A stretch of DNA of 33,607 nucleotides from Shinella pollutisoli (lineage in GTDB: Bacteria; Pseudomonadota; Alphaproteobacteria; Rhizobiales; Rhizobiaceae), in NCBI RefSeq assembly GCF_024609765.1, contig NZ_JANFDG010000041.1, forward strand, positions 1 through 33,607. The letters are read 5' to 3'. Shown piece after piece: positions 6,957 through 15,164 of this stretch (position 1 is the first letter of the stretch; each line of letters begins with the position of its first letter). Under the pieces are notes generated by a model, which ran no database searches, was not told where the DNA came from, and saw only the letters and a program-made list of their open reading frames with translations. A program made the translations under genes and the position numbers.

Positions 6957-7975
6957 CGCGTTTCCGTCACTTTCTTCAGGTTGACCGGCCTGTCGGGATC
7001 GAGGCCGCGGGCGCGCGACCAGGCCTCCACGAAGCCGTAGAAGGGAACGATCAGCGCCAGCGCATCGGTGATCGGATGGCCGGTCGCCACGAAGGGCAGC
7101 CTCTTCGCGCTGCCCGCCCTGTCGGAGGTGGCGCAGGCATAGGCGCCGCGCTCGGCGAGCCCGTCGGCCATGCCGGTGACGGAGGCTTCCGCCGCGTCGC
7201 GCGCGGCGAGCGCGATGACGGGGAAGGACGGGCCGACGAGGGCGACGGGGCCGTGCAGAACCTCCGCCGAGGAATAGGCCTCGGCATGCATGCCCGAGGT
7301 CTCCTTGAACTTCAGCGCCGCCTCGTTGGCGATCGCAAGGCCGGGGCCGCGGCCGAGCACGTAGAGCGATTGCGCCTCCATGAGGTCGCCGGCGAGATCG
7401 CTCCAGTCGAGCGCCACGGCCTTGGCGAACTGCTCCGGCAGGTTCTTCACGGCCCGCGCGAGGCTCGCGTCACCGGTCCACTCGGCAACGACCGCGAGCC
7501 CCGCGACGATGGAATTGACGTAGGATTTCGTCGCCGCGACGCTGAGCTCCGGTCCGGCCGAGATGTCGAGCGCGTGGGTGCAGGCGTCCGCAAGCGGCGA
7601 GGGCAGGGTGTTGGTGAGCGCGATCGCCACGGCGCCGCCCTTCGTCGCGCCCTCCGCCATGGCGACGATGTCCGGGCTCCTGCCGGACTGCGAGATGGCG
7701 ATGGCCGCACCGCCGACAAGCTTCAGCTTCGCGCCGTAGATCGAGGCGAGCGAGGGGCCGAGCGAGGCGACCGGCCGGCCGGCCGTCAGCTCGATCGCAT
7801 ATTTCAGGAAGAGGGCGGCATGGTCGGAGGAGCCGCGCGCCACCGTCACGAAGAACTGCGGGTCGCGCTCGCAAAGCGCCTTGCCGGCGGCGGCGATCGC
7901 CTCGGCGGATCGTTCCAGCACGCGGGCTGCGGCCTCCGGGATTTCGTCGATTTCGCGGCGCATGTTGGTCTGCAT
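6953..7975 (-). CDS. SIS-domain GlcN-6-phosphate deaminase/isomerase (NagB-II type)
   Basis: The protein consists of two SIS domains without a glutaminase domain. That architecture is known from NagB-II/AgaS-type enzymes that convert GlcN-6-phosphate to fructose-6-phosphate and ammonia. Motifs are FVTVARGSSDHAALFLKYAIE, AISQSGRSPDIV, the SVAATKSYVN stretch, and GRGPGLAIANEAALKFKETS followed by HAEAYSSAEVLHGP, which closely resembles the GlmS isomerase domain. The Met at 7975 (MQTNMRREI) follows an AAAGAG; a Met at 7990 is also possible and would overlap the gntR stop by one base. It sits between gntR and nagA, where nagB is expected. Confidence 0.88.
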   Translation of the reverse strand: MQTNMRREIDEIPEAAARVLERSAEAIAAAGKALCERDPQFFVTVARGSSDHAALFLKYAIELTAGRPVASLGPSLASIYGAKLKLVGGAAIAISQSGRSPDIVAMAEGATKGGAVAIALTNTLPSPLADACTHALDISAGPELSVAATKSYVNSIVAGLAVVAEWTGDASLARAVKNLPEQFAKAVALDWSDLAGDLMEAQSLYVLGRGPGLAIANEAALKFKETSGMHAEAYSSAEVLHGPVALVGPSFPVIALAARDAAEASVTGMADGLAERGAYACATSDRAGSAKRLPFVATGHPITDALALIVPFYGFVEAWSRARGLDPDRPVNLKKVTETR

Positions 7976-7989
7976 GGCAGTCTCTTTCA

Positions 7990-8754
7990 TCAGGGCTCGG
8001 AGAGCGTCAGCTCGGCGACGAAGTCGTAGGCGTCGCCGCGGTAGATCGAGCGGGTGAATTCCACCACCCGGCCGGAGGGCAGGTAGGAGACCCGCTCGAT
8101 GGAGAGGCCCGCCGAACCGGCCGGCACGCCGAGCATCGCGGCGTCGGGGTCCTTCATGTTGTAGGCGGAGATGCGCTGCACGGCGCGCACGGGCCGGCAG
8201 CCGCGCTCCTCCAGCACGGCATAGAGCGAGCTCTCCACCTGCTGCGGATCCGGCAGGAAATCGGCGGACACGCAGGCGCGCTCGATGGCGAGCGGCATGT
8301 CGTCGGCGACGCGCAGCCGCCCGAGCCGCGCCACCAGCGCGTCCGCCGGCAGGCCGAGGATCATCATTTCGTCCGGCGAGGGGTGGAACAGGCCGCGGTC
8401 GAGCCAGCGCGCATGGGTCTTAAGCCCGCGCCGCGCCATGTCCTCGGTGAAGGAGGTGAGGCGGGAGAGCGACTGCTGCACCCGGGCGACGGGCTTGACG
8501 ACGAAGGTGCCGGAGCCGTGGCGGCGCACCAGCAGCCCGTCGCGGACGAGGTCGTCCACCGCCTTGCGCACCGTGACGCGGCTGATGTTGGCGTAGTCGG
8601 CGAGGTCGCGTTCGGGCGGCAGCGCGTCGCCGTGGTTGAGCCGGCCGGAATTGATCGCCTCCTCCAGCGCCTGGCGGAGCTTCAGGTAGAGCGGCCCCGC
8701 GGCCCCGGCCTGGAGCCTCTGCGGCGACAGGATGTCGGCGAGGGGGATCGTCAT
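7990..8754 (-). CDS. GntR/HutC-family transcriptional regulator of amino-sugar genes
   Basis: The 254-residue regulator has an N-terminal winged helix (PLYLKLRQALEEAINSGRLN, LPPERDLADYANISRVTVRKAVDDLVRDGLL, RRHGSGTFV; about residues 17-88) and a C-terminal UTRA effector domain. The latter is recognisable from LSRLTSFTEDMARRGLK and the ending VEFTRSIYRGDAYDFVAEL. HutC-type members in such operons usually sense phosphorylated amino sugars. The start at 8754 overlaps the kinase stop by four bases (ATGA); the open frame extends further upstream inside the kinase gene but lacks homology there. Likely targets are the mirrored 14-mers at 9662-9675 and 9793-9806. Confidence 0.92.
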   Translation of the reverse strand: MTIPLADILSPQRLQAGAAGPLYLKLRQALEEAINSGRLNHGDALPPERDLADYANISRVTVRKAVDDLVRDGLLVRRHGSGTFVVKPVARVQQSLSRLTSFTEDMARRGLKTHARWLDRGLFHPSPDEMMILGLPADALVARLGRLRVADDMPLAIERACVSADFLPDPQQVESSLYAVLEERGCRPVRAVQRISAYNMKDPDAAMLGVPAGSAGLSIERVSYLPSGRVVEFTRSIYRGDAYDFVAELTLSEP

Positions 8755-9638
8755 CCGGACGCTCCCGTGCGCTCGCGCTGGCGGGCGGCGGCGAGCGCCA
8801 CGGCACCCGTCAGCGCGTCGGCCTGCGGTTCCACTAGGATGGCGCGGTGGCGTTGCGACAGCCATTCGGGATAAAGCGGGGCGAGCCCGCCGAGCAGGCA
8901 GAGACGCCGTGCGCCGGCGAGCGCCATGATCGCGTCCAGCGCCTCGTCGACCGTGCCGGCGGCCGCCTCGACGATGGCGACGGCGCGCGGGTCCCTCGCG
9001 CGGGCATGCTCGAAGACGAGGGGGGCGTAGCGGCCGAAATCGCCGGGCTTCGAGAGGTGCGCGAACTCGACGATGCCGCGCGGATCGTGCTTGAACTCGT
9101 CGAGCACCGCGTCCGTCACGGCGGAACGGGGACGCACGCCGTCATGGGCGAGCAGCGCCTCCTGCAGCAGCGCGTGGCCGATGCGCGCGCCGCTGCCGAG
9201 GTCGCCGACCGTGAAGCCCCAGCCGCCGATGTAGCGGACGGTGCCGGCCTTGCGCGCCATGTAGATGGTGCCGGTGCCGAGGATCGCGACCGCGCCGTCG
9301 CCGTCGCCGAGCGCGCCCTGCAGCGCGATCAGGCCGTCGGAATCGATGTCCGTGTGGCGGAAGGGCAGGCGGTCGTGGACGTAGCGGGCGAGGTCGCCGA
9401 CATTGGTGCCGGCAAGGCCGAGGAAGGCGGAGGCTTCGCCGACCCCATCCCCGTCGAGGCCGGCGTCGCGGAAGGCGGCCTTGGCCGCCTCGGTGATCGA
9501 CAGGATCGCATTGTTGGGATCGGTCAGGATGTTGGCGGCGCCGCTCTTGCCGCGGCCGAGGATCGTCCCCTGCGGGTCCGCGACCGCCGCGCGGCAACTC
9601 GTGCCGCCACCATCGATGCCGAGAATATAGCCAGCCAT
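8751..9638 (-). CDS. nagK: N-acetylglucosamine / N-acetylmuramic acid kinase (BadF/BadG family)
   Basis: This 295-residue ASKHA-fold ATPase is of the BadF/BadG/BcrA/BcrD type, the family that contains eukaryotic NAGK and clostridial MurK. Phosphate motifs are GIDGGGTSCRAAVAD at residues 7-21, AILGTGTIYMARK near 120, GDLGSGARIG near 146 and LLGGLAPLYP near 258. It should phosphorylate the amino sugar at O6 in the cytoplasm. The start MAGYILG at 9638 has GGAGG upstream (9649-9645). It is the first gene of the leftward operon. Because the divergent operon carries MurQ, MurNAc is as likely a substrate as GlcNAc; the sequence alone does not decide. Confidence 0.87.
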   Translation of the reverse strand: MAGYILGIDGGGTSCRAAVADPQGTILGRGKSGAANILTDPNNAILSITEAAKAAFRDAGLDGDGVGEASAFLGLAGTNVGDLARYVHDRLPFRHTDIDSDGLIALQGALGDGDGAVAILGTGTIYMARKAGTVRYIGGWGFTVGDLGSGARIGHALLQEALLAHDGVRPRSAVTDAVLDEFKHDPRGIVEFAHLSKPGDFGRYAPLVFEHARARDPRAVAIVEAAAGTVDEALDAIMALAGARRLCLLGGLAPLYPEWLSQRHRAILVEPQADALTGAVALAAARQRERTGASG

Positions 9639-9657
9639 GGGAACCTCCGGCGACAAC

Positions 9658-9675
9658 GATACCAAAAAAATACCA
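9658..9675 (-). promoter_or_regulatory. Candidate GntR operator upstream of nagK
   Basis: On the minus strand this reads TGGTATTTTTTTGGTATC, two TGGTAT half-sites in direct repeat 11 bp apart. It lies about 20-37 bp upstream of the kinase start. The same 14-mer TGGTATTTTTTTGG occurs on the plus strand in front of murQ. Confidence 0.6.
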
Positions 9676-9710
9676 TTAACCAAGGGAGAAAGCGGGGCTA
9701 TGCTGCAGCT

Positions 9711-9782
9711 GCAAATTAACACATTGATTTTAAATATTTAAAAAAATCTCTCCTGGAAAAATACCGTCAAAAGTTAATTTGC
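9711..9782. promoter_or_regulatory. AT-rich divergent promoter region with inverted repeats
   Basis: GCAAATTAAC at 9711-9720 and its exact complement GTTAATTTGC at 9773-9782 flank a perfect 16-bp palindrome TTTTAAATATTTAAAA at 9728-9743. TTAATTTGC recurs at 9809-9817. In this GC-rich genome such a stretch between divergent operons most likely holds both promoters. I cannot place the -10/-35 boxes with confidence. Confidence 0.55.
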
Positions 9783-9792
9783 TATGGACAAG

Positions 9793-9810
9793 TGGTATTT
9801 TTTTGGCATT
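9793..9810 (+). promoter_or_regulatory. Candidate GntR operator upstream of murQ
   Basis: The site reads TGGTATTTTTTTGGCATT, with TGGTAT and TGGCAT half-sites 11 bp apart, 25-42 bp upstream of the murQ start at 9835. Its first 14 bases are identical to the site in front of nagK on the opposite strand, and the distance to the gene is similar. Confidence 0.6.
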
Positions 9811-9834
9811 AATTTGCGGCAGAGGAGAACGACG

Positions 9835-10728
9835 ATGGCCGCAGGCGGAACCGAGGGCAGGCACGAACGGGCGAGCGGACTGGACGCGTTGCGTCCGGTC
9901 GAGGCGCTGGCGCTGCTCGCCGACGGGCAGAAGGCCGCCGCCGCCGCGGTCGATGCGGCGCTCGACGACATCGCCGCCGGCGCGCGGCTTGCGGCCGACG
10001 CGCTTCTGTCGGGCGGCCGGCTCGTCTATGCGGGCGCCGGCAGTTCCGGCCTGATGGCGATGGCCGACGCGCTGGAGCTTCCCGGAACCTACGGCATCTC
10101 CCGTGAGCGCATCGTCGTCCTGCTGGCGGGCGGGGCGGCGAGCCTCGTCGATCTCGCCGGGACCTACGAGGACGACGTCGACCTCGCGGCGGCGGACGCC
10201 GCCGAAGCCGGCATTGCGGCCGCCGACTGCGCGATCGTCGTTTCCGCCAGCGGCTCGACGCCCTATGCGCTCGCCGTCGCGGATCATGCGCGGGAAAAGG
10301 GCGCGCGGGTGATCGCACTCGCCAACAATCCGGGCGCGAAGCTCTTTGCCGGCGCCGATGTCTCGATCCTGCTCGCCACGCCGCCGGAGGTGATCTCCGG
10401 CTCCACGCGCATGGGCGCGGGCACGGCGCAGAAGATCGCCTTCAACCTGCTCTCGACGCTCGTCGGCATCCATCTCGGCCACGTGCACGACGGCCACATG
10501 GTCAATCTCAAGGCGGACAACATCAAGCTCAGGAGCCGGGCCTGCCGCATCGTCTCCGACATCGCCGGCGTCGATGCCGGCGAGGCGGAGCGGCTGCTTC
10601 AGCGCTCGGACGGCTCGGTCAAGGCGGCCGTGCTGCTGGCGGCCGGTGCGCCCGACACCGGCGCGGCGCTCGCCGCGCTCGACCGCGAGGGCCAGAATCT
10701 CCGCCGCGCGCTCAAGGCCTTCGGCTGA
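9835..10728 (+). CDS. murQ: N-acetylmuramic acid 6-phosphate etherase (MurQ-like)
   Basis: This 297-residue cytoplasmic SIS-domain enzyme splits the D-lactyl ether of MurNAc-6-phosphate to give GlcNAc-6-phosphate. Family motifs are RLVYAGAGSSGLMAMADALELPGTYG (residues about 60-85), LLAGGAASLVDLAGTYEDD, VVSASGSTPYALAV and STRMGAGTAQKIAFNLLST, followed by HDGHMVNL. Both catalytic glutamates known in MurQ have counterparts (ALELP and TYEDD). An ATG at 9784 is in frame, but AGGAG at 9822-9826 and the operator in between favour 9835. It heads the rightward operon with the ABC importer. Confidence 0.88.
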   Translation: MAAGGTEGRHERASGLDALRPVEALALLADGQKAAAAAVDAALDDIAAGARLAADALLSGGRLVYAGAGSSGLMAMADALELPGTYGISRERIVVLLAGGAASLVDLAGTYEDDVDLAAADAAEAGIAAADCAIVVSASGSTPYALAVADHAREKGARVIALANNPGAKLFAGADVSILLATPPEVISGSTRMGAGTAQKIAFNLLSTLVGIHLGHVHDGHMVNLKADNIKLRSRACRIVSDIAGVDAGEAERLLQRSDGSVKAAVLLAAGAPDTGAALAALDREGQNLRRALKAFG

Positions 10729-10777
10729 ACGAATCTCGCAAACGCGCCGGCACGGCGCATAAAAAGGGGAGAATGAC

Positions 10778-12037
10778 ATGACACGAACCGCTATCAGGGG
10801 CCTGCTGCTCGCCACGAGCGTCCTCGGCACGGCCGGGCTCGCGCAGGCGCAGGACGTCTCGCTGACGATCGAAAGCTGGCGCAACGACGACCTCTCCATC
10901 TGGCAGGAGAAGATCATCCCGGCCTTCGAGGCCAAGAACCCCGGCATCAAGGTCGTCTTCTCGCCGTCCGCGCCGACGGAATACAACGCTGCGCTCAACG
11001 CCAAGCTCGACGCGGGCTCGGCCGGCGACCTCATCACCTGCCGTCCCTTCGACGCCTCGCTGGAGCTCTACAATAAGGGCCATCTCGCCTCCCTGAACGA
11101 TCTCGCCGGCATGGAGAACTTCTCCGACGTCGCCAAGTCCGCCTGGACGATCGACGACGGCGCCACCACCTTCTGCGTGCCGATGGCCTCGGTCATCCAC
11201 GGCTTCATCTACAACAAGGACGCCTTCGACCAGCTCGGAATCTCCGTGCCGGCGACCGAGGAGGAATTCTTCGCCGCGCTGGAGAAGATCAAGGCCGACG
11301 GCAACTACATCCCGATGGCGATGGGCACGAAGGACCTCTGGGAAGCCGCGACCATGGGCTACCAGAACATCGGCCCGACCTACTGGAAGGGCGAGGAAGG
11401 CCGCAAGGCGCTGATCGCCGGCACCCAGAAGCTCACCGACGAGGGCTGGGTCGAGCCGTTCCGCGTGCTCGCCAAGTGGAAGGACTATCTCGGCGACGGC
11501 TTCGAGGCGCAGACCTATCCGGACAGCCAGAACCTGTTCACGCTCGGCCGTGCGGCGATCTATCCGGCCGGCTCCTGGGAGATCGGCCTGTTCAACACGC
11601 AGGCGCAGTTCAAGATGGGCGCCTTCCCGCCGCCGGTGAAGAATGCCGGCGACACCTGCTACATCTCCGACCACAACGACATCGGCATCGGCCTCAACGC
11701 CAAGAGCGCGAATGCCGAAGCGGCGAAGAAATTCCTCTCCTTCGTCGCCTCGCCGGAATTCGCCGACATCTACGCCAACTCGCTGCCGGGCTTCTTCAGC
11801 CTGAACTCGACGGCGGTGAAGATGGCCGACCCGCTGGCGCAGGAATTCGTCTCCTGGCGCGAGAAGTGCCAGCCGACGATCCGCTCGACCTACCAAATCC
11901 TGTCGCGCGGCACGCCGAACCTCGAAAACGAGACCTGGACGGAATCGGCCAACGTCATCAACGGTACCGACACGCCGGAAGAGGCGGCCAAGAAGCTGCA
12001 GGACGGCCTCGACAGCTGGTACAAGCCGGCGCAGTAA
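10778..12037 (+). CDS. ABC sugar transporter, periplasmic substrate-binding protein
   Basis: This 419-residue family 1 extracellular solute-binding protein has a signal peptide (LLLATSVLGTAGLAQA, cleavage near AQAQ/DVS at residue 25). The mature part shows the usual sugar-binding layout: VSLTIESWRNDDLSIWQEKIIPAFEAKNPGIKVVF at the start, GDLITCRPFDASLELYNKGHL, VIHGFIYNKDAFDQLGI, and a C-terminal lobe with NAEAAKKFLSFVASPEFADIYA. GGGGAGA precedes the start. It should capture an amino sugar, given murQ 49 bp upstream and the divergent nag genes. A mosaic repeat separates it from the permease genes. Confidence 0.92.
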   Translation: MTRTAIRGLLLATSVLGTAGLAQAQDVSLTIESWRNDDLSIWQEKIIPAFEAKNPGIKVVFSPSAPTEYNAALNAKLDAGSAGDLITCRPFDASLELYNKGHLASLNDLAGMENFSDVAKSAWTIDDGATTFCVPMASVIHGFIYNKDAFDQLGISVPATEEEFFAALEKIKADGNYIPMAMGTKDLWEAATMGYQNIGPTYWKGEEGRKALIAGTQKLTDEGWVEPFRVLAKWKDYLGDGFEAQTYPDSQNLFTLGRAAIYPAGSWEIGLFNTQAQFKMGAFPPPVKNAGDTCYISDHNDIGIGLNAKSANAEAAKKFLSFVASPEFADIYANSLPGFFSLNSTAVKMADPLAQEFVSWREKCQPTIRSTYQILSRGTPNLENETWTESANVINGTDTPEEAAKKLQDGLDSWYKPAQ

Positions 12038-12064
12038 GGCGTGCATGATCCGGCAGGCGGTGAG

Positions 12065-12164
12065 GCCCCCTCATCCGCCTGCCGGCACCTTCTCCCCGGC
12101 GGGGAGAAGGAGAATCCCGGCATCGCTGTCTTCCCCGTCTCCCCGACGGGCCGGATGAGGGGGC
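12065..12164. repeat. RIME-like intergenic mosaic element inside the importer operon
   Basis: A 100-bp element is bounded by perfect 13-bp inverted ends GCCCCCTCATCCG (12065-12077) and CGGATGAGGGGGC (12152-12164). It contains two further hairpins: CCTTCTCCCC/GGGGAGAAGG at 12088-12110 and CCCGTC/GACGGG at 12134-12150. Size and sequence agree with rhizobial RIME palindromes. It fills the gap between binding-protein and permease genes and may protect or terminate part of the transcript, giving excess binding protein. Confidence 0.8.
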
Positions 12165-12299
12165 GGCGCGCAAGACAGATCGGGGCAGCGGCCCCGTGAC
12201 AATCGTGTAGAGTGGACATCGGGCATGTGCGGCCGGGGCGGACCGCGCAACGCGCACGCCTATGCGGGCGACGAACCAACCGGACAGGGACAGGCAGCC

Positions 12300-13250
12300 A
12301 TGAGCGACGCAACACCATCCCGGGATGCAATCGAGCCCGTCCGGCGGCCGCGGCGCTGGCACATCGCCGTGTTCCTGCTGCCGGCCTTGCTCGTCTACAC
12401 GGCGGTGATGATCCTGCCGCTGATCGAGACGCTCCGGCTCTCGCTCTTCAACACGGTGGACGGCGAGCACACCTTCGTCGGGCTCGCCAACTTCAAGGTG
12501 CTGTTCGGCGACGCGCGCTGGGCGGCGGACTTCTGGAACGCGCTCAGGAACAACGTCGTCTTCTTCGCCATCCACATGCTGGTGCAGAACCCGATCGGCG
12601 TGGCGCTCGCCGCCATGCTGTCGATCCCGAGGCTGCGCTTCGCCGCCTTCTACCGCACGGCGATCTTCCTGCCGACGCTCTTGTCCTTCGTCATTGTCGG
12701 CTTCATCTGGAAGCTGATCCTCTCGCCGATCTGGGGCGTATCGCCCTATCTGATGGACCTCGTCGGGCTGAAGTCGCTGTTTTCGCCCTGGCTCGGCAAG
12801 CCGGGCTCGGCGCTCGTCGCCGTGTCGCTGATCTCGGTGTGGCAATATGTCGGCATCCCGATGATGCTGATCTACGCGGCGCTGCTCAGCATCCCGGACG
12901 AGGTGATCGAGGCGGCCGAATGCGACGGCATCACTGGCTGGAGCCAGTTCTGGAAGATCAAGCTGCCGCTGATCCTGCCGGCGATCGGCATCATCTCGAT
13001 CCTCACCTTCGTCGGCAATTTCAACGCCTTCGACCTGATCTACACCGTGCAGGGGGCGCTCGCCGGGCCGGACAAGTCGACCGACATCCTCGGCACGCTG
13101 CTCTACCGCACCTTCTTCGGCTTCCAGCTCCAGCTCGGCGACCGCTCGATGGGCGCGACCATCGCCACGGTGATGTTCCTGATCATCCTCGCCGGCGTCA
13201 CCTTCTATCTCTTCGTCGTGCAGCGGCGCATCCGCCGCTACCAGTTCTGA
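12300..13250 (+). CDS. ABC sugar transporter permease 1 (MalF-type)
   Basis: This 316-residue inner-membrane permease has six predicted membrane spans. The first is HIAVFLLPALLVYTAVMILP, and the last, near the C-terminus, is MFLIILAGVTFYLFVV. The cytoplasmic EAA loop reads DEVIEAAECDGITGWSQFWKIKLPLILP (about residues 200-227), which contacts the ATPase. A PDKSTDILGTLLYRTFFG periplasmic segment is typical of sugar permeases. The start at 12300 (MSDATPSRD) is chosen over an upstream Met at 12225 that adds no recognisable sequence. The gene lies 16 bp ahead of the second permease. Confidence 0.93.
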   Translation: MSDATPSRDAIEPVRRPRRWHIAVFLLPALLVYTAVMILPLIETLRLSLFNTVDGEHTFVGLANFKVLFGDARWAADFWNALRNNVVFFAIHMLVQNPIGVALAAMLSIPRLRFAAFYRTAIFLPTLLSFVIVGFIWKLILSPIWGVSPYLMDLVGLKSLFSPWLGKPGSALVAVSLISVWQYVGIPMMLIYAALLSIPDEVIEAAECDGITGWSQFWKIKLPLILPAIGIISILTFVGNFNAFDLIYTVQGALAGPDKSTDILGTLLYRTFFGFQLQLGDRSMGATIATVMFLIILAGVTFYLFVVQRRIRRYQF

Positions 13251-13266
13251 ACCGGGAGGGACCGAC

Positions 13267-14106
13267 ATGTCCAAGGCACGCACTTCCCTTTCCCGCACGA
13301 CGGTCGTCCACCTGGCGCTGATCGCCTACACGCTGATCTCCGTCTTCCCGGTGTTCCTGACGCTGATCAACTCGGTGAAGAGCCGCAACGCGATCTTCCG
13401 CAACCCGATGCAGCTGCCGACGGCGGAGACCTTTGACCTCGTGGGCTACACGACGGTGCTGGGGCAGGGGGACTTCGCCACCTATTTCCAGAACAGCCTG
13501 ATCGTCACGGTCGTCGCGATCGCGCTCGTGCTTTTGTTCGGCGCCATGGCGGCCTTCGCGCTCTCCGAATACCGCTTCCGCGGCAACACGCTGATGGGCC
13601 TCTACCTCGCGCTCGGCATCATGATCCCGATCCGCCTCGGCACGGTGGCGATCCTGCAGGGCATGGTGGCGACGGGTCTCGTCAACACGCTGACGGCGCT
13701 GGTCCTCGTCTATACCGCGCAGGGCATCCCGCTCGCCGTCTTCATCCTGTCGGAGTTCATGAAGACCGTCTCCGACGACCTCAAGAACGCCGGGCGCATC
13801 GACGGGCTGTCCGAATATGCGATCTTCTTCCGCCTCGTCTTGCCGCTCGTGCGCCCCGCCATGGCGACGGTCGCCGTCTTCACCATGATCCCGATCTGGA
13901 ACGACCTGTGGTTCCCGTTGATCCTCGCGCCGTCGGAGGCCACCAAGACGGTGACGCTCGGCGCGCAGATCTTCATCGGCCAGTTCGTCACCAACTGGAA
14001 CGCGGTGCTCGCGGCGCTCTCGCTGGCGATCTTCCCGGTCCTCGTCCTCTATCTCCTCTTCTCGCGGCAGCTGATCCGCGGCATCACCTCGGGAGCCGTC
14101 AAATGA
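13267..14106 (+). CDS. ABC sugar transporter permease 2 (MalG-type)
   Basis: This 279-residue partner permease begins with a membrane span (VHLALIAYTLISVFPVFLTLINSVK). It has the EAA loop DDLKNAGRIDGLSEYAIFFRLVLPLVRPAMA near residues 171-201 and the IPIWNDLWFPLIL segment common in MalG-type proteins. GGGAGGG upstream gives a good ribosome binding site. Its stop codon overlaps the next gene by four bases (ATGA), so expression of the oxidoreductase is coupled. Confidence 0.93.
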   Translation: MSKARTSLSRTTVVHLALIAYTLISVFPVFLTLINSVKSRNAIFRNPMQLPTAETFDLVGYTTVLGQGDFATYFQNSLIVTVVAIALVLLFGAMAAFALSEYRFRGNTLMGLYLALGIMIPIRLGTVAILQGMVATGLVNTLTALVLVYTAQGIPLAVFILSEFMKTVSDDLKNAGRIDGLSEYAIFFRLVLPLVRPAMATVAVFTMIPIWNDLWFPLILAPSEATKTVTLGAQIFIGQFVTNWNAVLAALSLAIFPVLVLYLLFSRQLIRGITSGAVK

Positions 14107-15155
14107 AACCCATCCGCGTCCTTTCCGCCGGCCTCGGCAACATGGGGCGAAGCCATGCGCTCGCCTATCACGAGAACCCCGGCTTCACGATCGCCGGCCT
14201 CGTCAACCGCTCGAGGGTCGAATTGCCGGCCGGGCTCCAGGGCTACGAGATCCTGCCCTCCTTCCCGGAGGCGCTGAGGGAGCTGAAGCCGGAGCTCTGC
14301 TCGATCAACACCTATTCCGACAGCCATGCCGACTATGCGGTGATGGCGATGGAGGCGGGCGCGCATGTCTTCGTCGAGAAGCCGCTCGCGACCACCGTAG
14401 CGGATGCCGAGCGCGTGGTCGCCTGCGCGAGGGCGAACGGCCGCAAGCTCGTCGTCGGCTACATCCTGCGCCACCATCCCTCCTGGATGCGGCTGATCGA
14501 GGAGGCGCGCAAGCTCGGGGGCCCTTACGTCTTCCGCATGAACCTGAACCAGCAGTCGAGCGGCCCGACCTGGGCGACGCACAAGGCGCTGATGGAGACG
14601 ACGCCGCCGATCGTCGACTGCGGCGTGCACTATGTCGACGTCATGTGCCAGATCACTGACGCCAGGGCCGTCGAGGTGCGCGGCATCGGGCTTCGGCTCT
14701 CGGACGAGATTTCGCCGGACATGTACAATTACGGCCACCTGCAGGTGCTGTTCGACGACGGCTCGCTCGGCTGGTACGAGGCGGGCTGGGGGCCGATGAT
14801 CTCGGAGACCGCCTTCTTCGTGAAGGACGTGATGTCGCCCAGGGGTTCCGTCTCCATCGTCATGGACCCGAACGCGAAATCCGACGACATCGACACGCAC
14901 ACGAAGACGGCGGTCATCCGCCTGCATTCCGCCGAGACCGGGCCGGACGGCCGCTTCCTGAAGGCCGACGAGGACCTGACCATGGCCGGCGAGCCCGGCC
15001 ACCAGGAGCTCTGCGACCGGGAACAGGCCTTCGTGCTGAAGGCGATCCGCGAGGACATCGACCTTTCGCGGCACATGGACGACGCGGTGCAGTCGCTGCG
15101 CATATGCCTCGCGGCCGACGAAAGTGTCAGAACCGGCCGACCGGTCAAGCTCTAA
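14103..15155 (+). CDS. Gfo/Idh/MocA family oxidoreductase
   Basis: This 350-residue protein has an N-terminal NAD(P)-binding Rossmann domain (VLSAGLGNMGRSHALAY, residues 6-22) and the EKPLA motif (HVFVEKPLATTVADAE near 91-106) that supplies the conserved catalytic Lys. The C-terminal Gfo/Idh dimerisation domain contains DCGVHYVDVMCQ with the active-site His. Such enzymes oxidise or reduce sugars, inositols and sugar acids. It sits between permease 2 and the ATPase, so its substrate should be the imported sugar or a derivative. No step of the MurNAc-to-fructose-6-phosphate route needs it, so its function here is open. Confidence 0.88.
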   Translation: MKPIRVLSAGLGNMGRSHALAYHENPGFTIAGLVNRSRVELPAGLQGYEILPSFPEALRELKPELCSINTYSDSHADYAVMAMEAGAHVFVEKPLATTVADAERVVACARANGRKLVVGYILRHHPSWMRLIEEARKLGGPYVFRMNLNQQSSGPTWATHKALMETTPPIVDCGVHYVDVMCQITDARAVEVRGIGLRLSDEISPDMYNYGHLQVLFDDGSLGWYEAGWGPMISETAFFVKDVMSPRGSVSIVMDPNAKSDDIDTHTKTAVIRLHSAETGPDGRFLKADEDLTMAGEPGHQELCDREQAFVLKAIREDIDLSRHMDDAVQSLRICLAADESVRTGRPVKL

Positions 15156-15164
15156 GGGGATACG

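Noticed and set aside
9784-9834. In-frame ATG at 9784 as the murQ start
   Set aside because: It would put the operator-like 14-mer in coding sequence and has no ribosome binding site; AGGAG precedes the ATG at 9835 and the family sequence begins after it.
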